NCBI GenBank assembly: GCA_905176665.1
Contig: CAJINA010000189.1
Location: 1 to 64,000, forward strand
DNA length: 64,000 nucleotides
Origin: Olavius algarvensis Delta 4 endosymbiont
GTDB taxonomy: Bacteria > Desulfobacterota > Desulfobacteria > Desulfobacterales > CAJINA01
Direction: 5' to 3'
The position numbers and the translations under genes were made by a program. Positions 9,058-17,307 of this stretch are shown here, in pieces; the first letter of the stretch is position 1; each line of letters begins with the position of its first letter. Below the pieces are notes generated by a model. That model saw only the letters and a list, made by a program, of their open reading frames with translations, was not told the origin of the DNA and searched no databases.

Positions 9058-9951
9058 ATGCCGAAAAAAAAACAGTCTCAGTTCAAGATGGGCATGGACA
9101 ACGGGGGCACGGATTCCCTGTACGCCGAAGAGCGCAACGATCTCAAGCTGGAAAAGCTAACTCAGAAGGTCACCATTATCTCGATCCTGATCCCGGTACT
9201 GATCGGGGTCATCCTGGTCATTTCCTACCTGGACATCAAATCCCGGGTGACCACGGTCCAGGATACCGGTGAACCCGGGGTCCAGAGCCTGTCCCAGAAC
9301 CTGGAGTCGCGCTTTTCCTCCCTGTCCGTAAAATTTGCCCAACTGGAAGCATCGTTTAACCGAGAGATCAGCAAAGCCGCCAAGACCCAGCAGAAACTCC
9401 AAAAAAAGCTGATAGAAGCGGAAAAGTCCATCCGCTGGCTCAACAAGATTAAAGCTGGCAAAAAGACGTTTGAACAAAAAAACGCGGACCTGGAAACCGG
9501 TTTGGAGGCCATTAGAGCCGACCTGCAGATCCTCGATTCCAACTTAAGCTCCCTGGACCAATCGGTGAAAAATGAGCTGATCGACCTGGTGGCTCTGGTG
9601 GAAAAGTCCAGCACGGCCATGCTGGCGCTGCAGGCCCAGGTGGCTGAAAAGATGGATCGGGCGGAAACTGAAAAAGCCATCGACGCCCAAAAACAGGATC
9701 TGGTGGCCAGCATCGAGAAGCTGGGTTTGCGGCTGGAAAAACAGATTGTCCTGAACCGCCAAAAGATTGCGGCAGTTAAAGAGAAAGTGTCCGGCCGGAA
9801 GGCAACCGGGGCGGCAAAGCCAGCCAAGCAGAAGACCCCCACTGCCAAATCGGCCCCCAAACCAAAAACAACTCCCCAACCGGCTGAAAAAACGGAAAAG
9901 CCCACGCCCCCGGCTCCCCAACCGGGTGAAATAGTGGAACAGGACCTCTAG
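9058..9951 (+). CDS. Membrane-anchored coiled-coil protein of unknown function
   Basis: A 297-residue protein that I do not recognise. A basic, charged N-terminus precedes one membrane segment (about 40-60, IISILIPVLIGVILVISYL). A long heptad-rich region (about 80-245) with many Gln, Lys, Glu and Leu residues is expected to form a coiled coil. The tail (about 246-297) is rich in Lys, Pro, Ala and Thr and ends EQDL. The topology suggests an inner-membrane anchor with a cytoplasmic or periplasmic rod; the side is uncertain. It starts 9 bases after the guaA stop, with GGGAG inside the guaA end as ribosome site, so it is probably co-transcribed with guaA. Confidence 0.75.
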   Translation: MPKKKQSQFKMGMDNGGTDSLYAEERNDLKLEKLTQKVTIISILIPVLIGVILVISYLDIKSRVTTVQDTGEPGVQSLSQNLESRFSSLSVKFAQLEASFNREISKAAKTQQKLQKKLIEAEKSIRWLNKIKAGKKTFEQKNADLETGLEAIRADLQILDSNLSSLDQSVKNELIDLVALVEKSSTAMLALQAQVAEKMDRAETEKAIDAQKQDLVASIEKLGLRLEKQIVLNRQKIAAVKEKVSGRKATGAAKPAKQKTPTAKSAPKPKTTPQPAEKTEKPTPPAPQPGEIVEQDL

Positions 9952-10025
9952 ACCTTACATTGGTGGGTTTGCTTCTCTACGAGGTTCCAGTTAAGGCATT
10001 TTGACATAGAAAGTACCATAATTCT

Positions 10026-10156
10026 AAATCGAAATCGGGATCGTTATCGGGATCGGATTTTCGGGTTTCGTCCTTTTCTCTCCCGGGCTGTCAATTGCCA
10101 CTAGGGTAACAAACACAACGACCGATTTCGATTTCGATCCCGATAGCGATTTCGAT
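10026..10156. repeat. Inverted pair of degenerate 6-base (ATCGNN) tandem repeats
   Basis: The 408-base gap 9952-10359 has no convincing gene. At 10026-10057 there are five consecutive ATCGNN hexamers (AA, GG, TT, GG, GA as the last two bases). At 10122-10156 the same kind of array occurs on the opposite strand with about six units (AA, CT, GG, AA, AA, G). The two arrays face each other across 64 bases and can pair in part. This lies between the convergent guaA unit and kdsB. Confidence 0.65.
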
Positions 10157-10359
10157 AAAACCAATCAGTCTACGACCCCAGTGGTTGGAAATAGCTGGAC
10201 CTTGGTATGTTCTGGTGGCAATTAAACCGCTCCAATAGATAACTTGAGTTTGATTGAGAACCACATTGGTGTATTTAATTTATGGATGGTATTCAGGTGG
10301 AGTCACCTGACAGGTACTGTTTTATCAATACACGATATTCGGATTTCGAGTTTACAATT

Positions 10360-11097
10360 CTACCCTGCCCGCATCAGTCTCTCTATCCTGGGAATGTCTT
10401 CAGGCAGATCGACCTCGGGAGAATCATACGGTGTCACCACAACTTTGATGCGGTAGCCATGCTCCAATACCCGGAGCTGTTCCAGCTTTTCCACTGCTTC
10501 AAGGGTGCCCTCTGCCAGGTTTCTGTATATTTCCAGAAACAGGCATGTATACGCGTAAAACCCGAGGTGTTTAAACGTATCGTGCCGGGTCTCCGGGTCG
10601 CGGGCCAGGGGAATGGCTGCCCGTGAAAAATACAGGGCATATCCCTGATTGTCGAAAGTGACTTTGACGTCCTTGGGGTCGGTGATTTCGCGGTTTCTTA
10701 CGATTTTATATGCCAGCGTGCTCATGTCCAGCTTCGGCTCCTCGTAAAAAGGCGCCACAAGCTGATCCAGACAGCGCGGGTCCATGAGGGGTTGATCGCC
10801 CTGGACATTGATGACGATATCATCGGAATTCAGACCGATGATCTGGGCAGCCTCGGCAATCCGGTCGGTGCCGGATCGGTTTTGGTCCGAAGTCATGACC
10901 GCCCGCCCCCCGAACGCCTCAACTGCTGCGACGATGCGCTGATCATCGGTGGCAACCAGCACCGCATCCACGCGGGATGCCGCAAGCGATCGTTCGTACA
11001 CATGCTGTATCATCGGTTTTCCGTGGATGGGATGCAACGGTTTGCCTTCAAAACGGGTACTGCTGTAGCGGGACGGAATAACGACAACGGTTTGCAT
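10360..11097 (-). CDS. kdsB: 3-deoxy-manno-octulosonate cytidylyltransferase
   Basis: 245 residues, the usual length. It activates KDO with CTP for lipopolysaccharide inner-core synthesis, in the cytoplasm. The N-terminal nucleotide-binding segment I-P-S-R-Y-S-S-T-R-F-E-G-K-P-L is characteristic. Further matches are I-N-V-Q-G-D-Q-P at about 100 and the C-terminal R-V-L-E-H-G-Y-R-I-K-V-V-V-T segment. No other KDO gene is in the window. The gene shows that the organism makes a Gram-negative outer membrane. It is divergent from larB with 144 bases between them. Confidence 0.95.
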   Translation of the reverse strand: MQTVVVIPSRYSSTRFEGKPLHPIHGKPMIQHVYERSLAASRVDAVLVATDDQRIVAAVEAFGGRAVMTSDQNRSGTDRIAEAAQIIGLNSDDIVINVQGDQPLMDPRCLDQLVAPFYEEPKLDMSTLAYKIVRNREITDPKDVKVTFDNQGYALYFSRAAIPLARDPETRHDTFKHLGFYAYTCLFLEIYRNLAEGTLEAVEKLEQLRVLEHGYRIKVVVTPYDSPEVDLPEDIPRIERLMRAG

Positions 11098-11181
11098 GGT
11101 GTGTCCTTTCTCGTTTTGATGAACCTATTGACCGGGACCCTCTGGCCGGGCTATGAACAGATGAGTTGCCGTCAGCGCCAT

Positions 11182-11200
11182 CCGCGGTTCGCGACCGCGG
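11182..11200. promoter_or_regulatory. Perfect palindrome between kdsB and larB
   Basis: A 7-bp perfect stem (11182-11188 with 11194-11200) around a five-base loop, in the divergent kdsB-larB intergenic region. It lies 41 bases before the larB start, so it could be an operator or a leader hairpin. No function is shown. Confidence 0.3.
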
Positions 11201-11241
11201 TAAAATCGGGCTGAACCCCGCTGCCAAGGAAACTGCCAAAC

Positions 11242-11991
11242 ATGAACATGGATACCCTTATAGAACTGCTCCAGAGCGTGTCCAACGGTGAGATAGACGT
11301 TGATAAGGCCGCCCACCGTTTGAAACACCTTGCCTACGAAGACATTGACTTTGCCCATATAGATCATCACCGCAGCCTTCGCAAGGGCTTTCCCGAGGTA
11401 ATTTTCGGCGAGGGAAAAACAGCTGAACAGATCCAGGGCATCCTTGAGCGGATGATCGTCCATGAAAATACAGTGCTGGTGACACGGGTGGACCCGGAAA
11501 AGGCGGAGGCGATCTGCCAGACGCAGCCGGATGCCGTCTACCACCCTGACGCCCGGATTATCCTCTGTGAAAAGCAACCGACGGAGATAACCGGCAAAGG
11601 GACGATCCTGATTGTTTCCGCCGGCACCTCCGATATTCCCATAGCCCGGGAAGCCATGCTGACCGCCAAGGCCATGGGCAACCGGGTACAGACGGTCTTT
11701 GACATCGGGGTTGCCGGGATTCACCGCCTGATGGGGCACCGTGAACTGATCACGGACGCAACCGTCCTGATCGTGGTGGCCGGCATGGAAGGTGCCCTGC
11801 CGAGTGTCGTGGCCGGCATGACGGCCAGCCCGGTGATCGCCGTGCCCACCAGTATCGGTTACGGTGTCAGTTTGGGAGGGCTCACCGCGCTCTTCGGAAT
11901 GCTCAGCTCCTGCAGTTCCAATGTGGCCGTGGTGAATATTGACAACGGATTCGGGGCCGGCTACATGGCTTCGGCAATAAACCACACTTGA
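11242..11991 (+). CDS. larB: LarB, pyridinium-3,5-biscarboxylate mononucleotide synthase
   Basis: 249 residues with a PurE-like core in the C-terminal half (TSDIPIAREA, then the D-I-G-V-A-G-I-H-R segment and a G-M-E-G-A-L-P-S-V-V-A-G motif). LarB carboxylates and hydrolyses nicotinate adenine dinucleotide in the first step of nickel-pincer cofactor synthesis, used by LarA-type racemases. The N-terminal half (about 1-110) is the LarB-specific region with R-x-x-R-K-G-F-P-E-V-I-F-G. AAGGA lies about 12 bases before the first ATG; an ATG two codons later is equally possible. No larC, larE or larA lies in the window, so the partner genes must be elsewhere. Confidence 0.9.
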   Translation: MNMDTLIELLQSVSNGEIDVDKAAHRLKHLAYEDIDFAHIDHHRSLRKGFPEVIFGEGKTAEQIQGILERMIVHENTVLVTRVDPEKAEAICQTQPDAVYHPDARIILCEKQPTEITGKGTILIVSAGTSDIPIAREAMLTAKAMGNRVQTVFDIGVAGIHRLMGHRELITDATVLIVVAGMEGALPSVVAGMTASPVIAVPTSIGYGVSLGGLTALFGMLSSCSSNVAVVNIDNGFGAGYMASAINHT

Positions 11992-12007
11992 AGGGTTGGA
12001 GGGGCCA

Positions 12008-12216
12008 AGGGTTCAAGCAAGGCCCCTACACCGGCCAAACCAAAGAAACAAACGCAAACATTTAATATAACATCGTTATTATTAAATATATAAACGTTCC
12101 TGTTTAACTTAAATCACGCCTATATTGAGCTAAAACCCTATAGTAGAAAGGGGCCTATCGCCACTCTAGCGTATGAATGAAATGCATTTGACCTTCCCCT
12201 GGGCCCCTTGAACCCT
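12008..12216. repeat. Widely spaced 10-base inverted repeat, AT-rich centre
   Basis: Between larB and the HIT gene, AGGGTTCAAG at 12008-12017 is repeated inverted at 12207-12216, and both copies are flanked by GGCC-rich sequence. The 190 bases between are AT-rich with no gene. It may be a dispersed-repeat remnant or termination region for the two convergent genes; I see no clear stem with a T run. Confidence 0.35.
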
Positions 12217-12218
12217 GT

Positions 12219-12557
12219 CTATTTTCTTTTATCCCATCCCCCCAGCAGATGCATGTGCAGATGAAAAATTACCTGGCCGCCGCCCCTTTCCACATTGAAC
12301 AGCAGCTTGTATCCGGACTCGTTGACACCGGCCTGCCGGGCCATCTGCCGGGCGACATCGGTGATCTCCGCCACGATGTCACGGTCCGCAGCAGTCAGGT
12401 CGTTAATGCTGCGGATATGTTTTTTAGGTACAATGAGCCAGTGAACGGGTGCATGCGGGTTGATATCCTTGAAGACAACCAAAGTGTCATTTTCGAATTC
12501 AAACTCGGTGTCCATCTTTCCGGCGGCAATCTTGCAGAACAGGCAATCCTTATCCAT
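12219..12557 (-). CDS. HIT family nucleotide-binding protein
   Basis: 112 residues, a typical HINT/PKCI-type HIT protein. It has an N-terminal C-x-x-C pair (CLFCKI), INPHAPVHWLIVPKKH in the middle and the catalytic histidine triad H-L-H-M-H-L-L-G-G near the C-terminus. HINT proteins hydrolyse purine nucleoside phosphoramidates and adenylated lysine; the physiological substrate in bacteria is mostly unclear. The ATG follows an AAGGAG site. It is divergent from the mqn operon, whose promoter region it shares. Confidence 0.92.
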   Translation of the reverse strand: MDKDCLFCKIAAGKMDTEFEFENDTLVVFKDINPHAPVHWLIVPKKHIRSINDLTAADRDIVAEITDVARQMARQAGVNESGYKLLFNVERGGGQVIFHLHMHLLGGWDKRK

Positions 12558-12636
12558 GCAGCGCTCCTTTCTATTTGATTTTTATCGATTTCAAAGACTC
12601 TTATATACAATTTTCAGGTGTTTAGCAATAAAACCC

Positions 12637-12685
12637 TTGCTTATCAAAAGATGCTCATCTATAGAGTGTGACCAGCTGGTCATAC
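12637..12685 (+). promoter_or_regulatory. mqn promoter with overlapping palindromic operator
   Basis: TTGCTT at 12637-12642 and TATAGA at 12660-12665 form a sigma-70-type promoter with a 17-base spacer. Immediately after the -10, at 12666-12685, lies a 20-base palindrome with one mismatched pair; its core TGACCAGCTGGTCA (12669-12682) is perfect. The position over the expected transcription start implies repression. The half-sites TGACCA/TGGTCA recur upstream of the TetR gene at 27718-27736. Both the promoter and the operator role are predictions. Confidence 0.6.
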
Positions 12686-12731
12686 AATGGAGGCGCTGCT
12701 TTCTGCGGTTGTCTTCGGATGGGAAAACCAT

Positions 12732-13886
12732 ATGCGGAACCACACAAAAGAGACAACCCCTGCAGCCGAAAACGGGCGGTTGCCGGCCAATTATCCGCGG
12801 GTTGCCGATGCGACCCTGCAGGTGGTGCGCGAAAAAGTTCTCGCCGGTGAGCGGCTCAATCAGGCCGACGGATTGTCGCTTTTTAAAACCCCGGACCTCG
12901 TAGGCCTTGGTCAATTGGCTGATTATGTAAGAAAAAAACGCCATCAGGATAAAGCGTACTACATTTACAATCAGCACCTCAACTATACCAATGTTTGCCG
13001 GAATAGGTGCCGTTTTTGTGCTTTTGCCCGGGATGAGCACCAGGATGGCAGTTTTGCCCTTTCCCTGGAACAGATCGAAGCAAACCTGCTCGAACGGATA
13101 GACGAGCCCATCAAGGAACTGCATATCGTGGGGGGCCTGAATCCCGATCTGGATTTTGCCTACTTTATCGAGCTGCTCCGACTGGTGAAAAAAATCCGGC
13201 CCGCGGCCACCATCAAGGCTTTCACACCCGTGGAAATCGACTACCTGCACAGGATTACCGGGTATTCCATTCAAGAAGTAATTGCGCAACTGAAGGCGGC
13301 CGGACTGGCGATGATGCCCGGGGGCGGCGCCGAAGTGATGAGTGACCGCATCCAGGCCGCCCTCTTCCCGGAGAAGATCGGTGCCGCCCGGTGGCTGGAG
13401 ATCATGGAAGCCGTGCACCAGGCCGGCATTTCATCCAACGCTACCGTGCTTTACGGTCATATTGAAACGGCCGCCGAGAAGGTCGACCACCTGCTGCAAA
13501 TTCGTGAACTCCAGGACCGCACCGGCGGTTTTTCGGCCTTTATCCCCCTGGCGTTTCACTCGCAAAATACGCAACTGGCTGATCTGCCCGCTACCACGGC
13601 CTTTGATGATCTGAAAACCATCGCCGCCGCCCGCTTGCTGCTGGACAATTTTGACCACATCAAGGCCTATTGGGTCATGATTGGAGAATCCCTGGCTCAG
13701 GTAGCCCTCTCTTTCGGGGCCGACGATCTGGATGGCACCATCATTGAAGAGAAAATCACCCACATGGCCGGGGCCCGCAGTGCCAAAGGACTCAGCCGGC
13801 CGGCCATGCGGTCCCTGATCCGGGCGGCCGGGTTCCGACCAGTGGAGAGAGACAGTTTCTACAACCCCATAACCGCTAATTGCTAA
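12732..13886 (+). CDS. mqnE: Aminofutalosine synthase (radical SAM)
   Basis: 384 residues from the ATG at 12732, preceded by a GGATGGG ribosome-like site; the frame opens at 12687, directly after the operator, which would leave no room for a ribosome site. MqnE joins 3-(1-carboxyvinyloxy)benzoate to SAM to make aminofutalosine, the second futalosine-route step. The radical-SAM cluster motif is C-R-N-R-C-R-F-C after NYTNV. MPGGGAEV and the N-A-T-V-L-Y-G-H-I-E-T segment are family hallmarks that separate it from MqnC. First gene of a four-gene operon; mqnC starts two bases after its stop. Confidence 0.93.
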   Translation: MRNHTKETTPAAENGRLPANYPRVADATLQVVREKVLAGERLNQADGLSLFKTPDLVGLGQLADYVRKKRHQDKAYYIYNQHLNYTNVCRNRCRFCAFARDEHQDGSFALSLEQIEANLLERIDEPIKELHIVGGLNPDLDFAYFIELLRLVKKIRPAATIKAFTPVEIDYLHRITGYSIQEVIAQLKAAGLAMMPGGGAEVMSDRIQAALFPEKIGAARWLEIMEAVHQAGISSNATVLYGHIETAAEKVDHLLQIRELQDRTGGFSAFIPLAFHSQNTQLADLPATTAFDDLKTIAAARLLLDNFDHIKAYWVMIGESLAQVALSFGADDLDGTIIEEKITHMAGARSAKGLSRPAMRSLIRAAGFRPVERDSFYNPITANC

Positions 13887-13888
13887 CG

Positions 13889-14962
13889 ATGACCTCTCAA
13901 CTGATAGAACTGACCCATAAAATTGAAGCAACCCGGAGAATTGACGGAGAAGAGGCGTTGTTCCTCCTCGAACAGGCTGACCTGCTGCACCTGGGCGCGT
14001 TGGCTGATGCCCGGCGCAGGCAACGCCATCCGGATGCCCGGGTGACCTATGTTGTGGACCGGAATATCAACTATACCAATATCTGCGTCTCGGGCTGCCG
14101 GTTTTGTGCGTTTTACCGCCAGCCGTCCCATACGGAGGCGTTTATCCTTTCCGAATCAGAACTACGCGACAAAATTGAAGAAACCATTGCCCTGGGCGGG
14201 ACCCAGATTTTGCTCCAGGGCGGCATGCATCCCGACCTCGATCTGGATTATTATGTAAACCTGCTGACGTTCATCAAGGATAACTTCCCCGTCCATATTC
14301 ATGGATTTTCTCCACCGGAGATCAGCTTTCTGGCGGAAAAGACGGGTAAATCACTCACCGAAATCCTGCAAACTTTGATTGCCGCCGGACTTGACTCCAT
14401 CCCCGGCGGCGGGGCCGAAATCCTGGTGGACGACATCCGCACGCAAATTTCGCCCGGCAAGTGTCTGACCGACCGCTGGCTGGAGGTGATGCGGGCGGGT
14501 CATCAACTGGGTCTGCGCACATCGGCCACCATGATGTTTGGACATATCGAGGAACGCCGCCATATTGTCGAACACCTGTTGCGGATCCGGGAGTTGCAAG
14601 ATGAGACCGGGGGCTTTACCGCGTTTATCCCCTGGACCTTTCAACCGGACAACACCTGTATAGACCTGGAGAAGGCCACGGCAGCTGAATACTTGCGGGT
14701 ATTGGCATTATCACGTCTTGTTCTTGATAATATTGATAATATACAGGCATCCTGGGTCACCCAGGGGGCCAAAATCGCCCAGGTGGCCCTGGCCTTCGGA
14801 GCCAACGATCTGGGCAGCACCATGATCGAGGAAAATGTGGTCGCCGCCGCCGGGGTACGCTTTCGGCTGCCGCTGGCCGAAATGAAACGCCTGATCGAAA
14901 CGGCCGGCTATGAGGCCTGCCAGCGGGACTGCCACTACAACCTGATCCCCGCGGAAAAGTAA
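13889..14962 (+). CDS. mqnC: Cyclic dehypoxanthinyl futalosine synthase (radical SAM)
   Basis: 357 residues from the ATG at 13889 (an in-frame TTG lies at 13880). It cyclises dehypoxanthinyl futalosine. The [4Fe-4S] motif is C-V-S-G-C-R-F-C after INYTNI. ILLQGGMHPDLDLD, IHGFSPPEI, SIPGGGAEILVDD and T-M-M-F-G-H-I-E-E are the standard MqnC segments. Its similarity to the neighbouring mqnE reflects the shared family rather than a recent duplication. No Shine-Dalgarno is visible, so translation probably depends on mqnE. Confidence 0.94.
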   Translation: MTSQLIELTHKIEATRRIDGEEALFLLEQADLLHLGALADARRRQRHPDARVTYVVDRNINYTNICVSGCRFCAFYRQPSHTEAFILSESELRDKIEETIALGGTQILLQGGMHPDLDLDYYVNLLTFIKDNFPVHIHGFSPPEISFLAEKTGKSLTEILQTLIAAGLDSIPGGGAEILVDDIRTQISPGKCLTDRWLEVMRAGHQLGLRTSATMMFGHIEERRHIVEHLLRIRELQDETGGFTAFIPWTFQPDNTCIDLEKATAAEYLRVLALSRLVLDNIDNIQASWVTQGAKIAQVALAFGANDLGSTMIEENVVAAAGVRFRLPLAEMKRLIETAGYEACQRDCHYNLIPAEK

Positions 14963-14964
14963 AA

Positions 14965-16230
14965 ATGGCCAGCACCTCCACTGGATACGATACGGGCCTC
15001 CACCGGGCCGGTTGGATCATGCAGGATCCACGGACGATTATTGCCAACGGCTATGTACGGGTCGTATCCGGTCAAATCCGAGAAATCGGCCAATGGCGTC
15101 AGAAAGCGCCCCCGACCGGTCAAGAAGCGGTTTTTGACCATGGTCCGGGCGTCCTGATGCCCGCCCTGGTCAACGCCCATACCCATTTGGAATTGAGCGG
15201 CTTCAAGGGACGGTTAGACTGTGACCAGGGATTCGGTTCCTGGGTTCAGACGCTGCTCCAATTGCGTGCCAAGAGCACCGTGTCCGATCTCGCCGCCGCC
15301 GCTGAACGGGGCCTGCAGGAGATCGTGTCAACGGGAACCGGAACCGTGTGTGAAATTTCGAGTTTGGGCCTCACGGACCAGCTTCTGCGCGGGTCCGGTC
15401 TGTCCGGTCTATGGGCACGAGAAATCCTCGGCAACCTGCAGAACACACCGGAGGCTACCCTGCCGAACTGGCCCGGGCATGTAAAACCGGCATTGGCCGG
15501 TCACGCGCCGCATTCGACCGACCCGGCGTTGCTGGCCGAACTCAAACAGGTAGATGAAACGTACCAACGCCCCTTTTCCATACACCTTTCCGAATCCGAC
15601 GCGGAGATGGAGTTCATCAACAGCGGCGGCGGTGCTTGGGCAGGTTTTCTCACGGAACGGGGCATTGACTTTTCAAACTGGGGACTGCCGGCCCGCAGCC
15701 CGGTTGCGTATCTGGAAAAGTTGGGGGTATTGAACGAACGCACCCTGGCTGTGCACGTGCTGCTGGCCGATGATCGGGATCTGGATGTTCTGCAACGGCG
15801 CCGCGTCCCGGTCTGTGTCTGTCCCCGCAGCAACCAGGCCCTGCACAGCCGCCTGCCGGACATCCCGGCCATGCTGGCGCGCCGGATGTCGGTATGTATA
15901 GGGACTGACAGCCTGGCCAGTACCCCCAGTCTGGATCTATTCGACGAGATGGCGTTCATCGCCCGGCAGTACCCGTCTCTTGATCCCGCCCGGATCCTGG
16001 CGATGGCAACCGCCAACGGGGCGGCTGCCCTGATGCAGCCGGCCTGCGGAAAGATTGAACGGGGATTCTCCGCCCGGATGATCTATGTGCCGGCTACCGG
16101 GAGCACCCCCCAAAAACTTATGGAAATGATCGTCAATCGGGATTTTAGCCAACCGTGCCAGCCTCTTTTCGCGGGTGCTGAAACGCAAACAGGTGAACAA
16201 GATGCAGGACAAGCCACTCAAACGGGATGA
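14965..16230 (+). CDS. Amidohydrolase, probable aminofutalosine deaminase
   Basis: 421 residues of the ATZ/TRZ amidohydrolase superfamily. Metal-binding residues are H72 and H74 (NAHTHLELSG), the His of GHAPHST, the His of IHLSES, and the Asp of IGTDSLAS. Its place between mqnC and mqnA identifies it by context as the deaminase that turns aminofutalosine into futalosine (the MqnX-type step). Sequence alone would only say amidohydrolase. It starts two bases after the mqnC stop and its last 29 bases overlap the mqnA start, so the four genes are tightly coupled. Confidence 0.85.
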   Translation: MASTSTGYDTGLHRAGWIMQDPRTIIANGYVRVVSGQIREIGQWRQKAPPTGQEAVFDHGPGVLMPALVNAHTHLELSGFKGRLDCDQGFGSWVQTLLQLRAKSTVSDLAAAAERGLQEIVSTGTGTVCEISSLGLTDQLLRGSGLSGLWAREILGNLQNTPEATLPNWPGHVKPALAGHAPHSTDPALLAELKQVDETYQRPFSIHLSESDAEMEFINSGGGAWAGFLTERGIDFSNWGLPARSPVAYLEKLGVLNERTLAVHVLLADDRDLDVLQRRRVPVCVCPRSNQALHSRLPDIPAMLARRMSVCIGTDSLASTPSLDLFDEMAFIARQYPSLDPARILAMATANGAAALMQPACGKIERGFSARMIYVPATGSTPQKLMEMIVNRDFSQPCQPLFAGAETQTGEQDAGQATQTG

Positions 16231-17119
16231 ACCGGTTCGAATCGGTCGCATCAGTTATATGAATGTCGCTCCGATCTACTATGGACTGGACCGGCAGGCC
16301 GACACCCGGTGTTACCGGATCGTGGCCGCACCGCCGGCCACTCTCAATCGGAAAATGGCCACGGGCGAGCTTGATATCAGCCCGGTTTCCACAGCCGCTT
16401 ATGCCGCTCACCAGGACGACTGGCTGATCCTGCCGAATTTGAGCATATCGTGTGACGGCCCGGTTATGAGTGTGGTTTTAGCCAGCCAATACAGCATCCG
16501 GGACCTGGAAGGCAAGTCGGTCGTGATCAGCGATGAATCAGCCTCGGCGGCAGCCCTGGTGCGCCTCATCTTCCGCGAACACAACGTGCAGCCGACCATC
16601 AGCTGCCGTCCCCTGGATGGGGATAAGGCCGTCGCGGATGCCGATGCCGTGCTGGTGATTGGAGATGCCGCCCTGAACGGGAAGTGGCAGAAAACCTACC
16701 GTTATGTGTGGGATCTGTGCGGCGCCTGGAAAAGCGCCACCGGACTACCGTTCGTCTTTGCTCTTTGGGCCGTCCGCAGGGATTATGCCCGCCTGCATGC
16801 TGATCGGGTAGCGCGTACGCTCCAGATTTTGAATCAATCCAGGCGAAAAGGATGCGCAAACCTGCCGGCTATCACGGCCACCTTGAAAAAACGCTGCGAT
16901 TTGAAGATTGATATACTAGAAAGATATTTCAAAGGGTTGCAGTATGACCTGGATTCGGTGAAACTCAGGGGTCTGGAAGCATTCTATGCCAAGTTGTATC
17001 GCTACGGCCTCATTGCCGCACCGGTTGTTACCCGTTTCATTGAAGCCGGTGGCCTTGGCGCGACCGGTGGCGACTCCGGAGAGTCGGCCCGCCCGCCTGT
17101 ATCCCTGGAAATCAATTAG
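16202..17119 (+). CDS. mqnA: Chorismate dehydratase
   Basis: 305 residues from the ATG at 16202, with AGGTGA about 8 bases upstream; the open frame starts at 16175. MqnA dehydrates chorismate to 3-(1-carboxyvinyloxy)benzoate, the first committed step of the futalosine route. The periplasmic-binding-protein-like fold shows RIGRISYMNVAPIYYGL at the N-terminus, an ISPVSTAAYA segment and the D-L-C-G-A-W...G-L-P-F-V-F-A-L-W-A segment. The C-terminal 20 residues, rich in Gly and Ser, are an extension beyond the usual end. Last gene of the mqn operon. The later steps (mqnB-type hydrolase, mqnD, prenylation) are not in the window. Confidence 0.93.
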   Translation: MQDKPLKRDEPVRIGRISYMNVAPIYYGLDRQADTRCYRIVAAPPATLNRKMATGELDISPVSTAAYAAHQDDWLILPNLSISCDGPVMSVVLASQYSIRDLEGKSVVISDESASAAALVRLIFREHNVQPTISCRPLDGDKAVADADAVLVIGDAALNGKWQKTYRYVWDLCGAWKSATGLPFVFALWAVRRDYARLHADRVARTLQILNQSRRKGCANLPAITATLKKRCDLKIDILERYFKGLQYDLDSVKLRGLEAFYAKLYRYGLIAAPVVTRFIEAGGLGATGGDSGESARPPVSLEIN

Positions 17120-17260
17120 TGCCCATCCATAAATGGCATCTTTTGGCCCAGAGCGGCGTTTTCGCTATTTTGAATCCCTCGGGATAGCCCGCTATGCTTG
17201 CGGTTTCAAAATCACTCAAGCCTTGCTCTGAACCAAAATCTACCATTTCTGGATGGACAC
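17120..17260. repeat. About 140-base imperfect inverted repeat (long hairpin) at a gene junction
   Basis: The arms are 17120-17156 and 17220-17259. The second arm read in reverse complement matches the first in roughly 30 of 38 bases. The inner part (ATTTTGAA near 17166 and TTTCAAAAT near 17206) can pair as well, so the whole element folds as one long stem. It starts at the mqnA stop codon and lies before the convergent iorB end. It looks like a dispersed palindromic (REP/MITE-like) element that could serve as a two-way terminator. Confidence 0.65.
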
Positions 17261-17307
17261 CAATAAGCACCCCCTCCGGTGGCAAGCAATCATGCCAAGC
17301 ACCGGCG

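Noticed and set aside
11125-11985. 286-codon minus-strand frame opposite larB
   Set aside because: It is a shadow of larB; its composition (His, Gly, Asp and Arg rich) is unlike a real protein and larB motifs are complete.
16228-16250. GGTTCGAATC, similar to a tRNA T-arm
   Set aside because: It lies within the mqnA coding region and no acceptor or anticodon arms can be formed around it.
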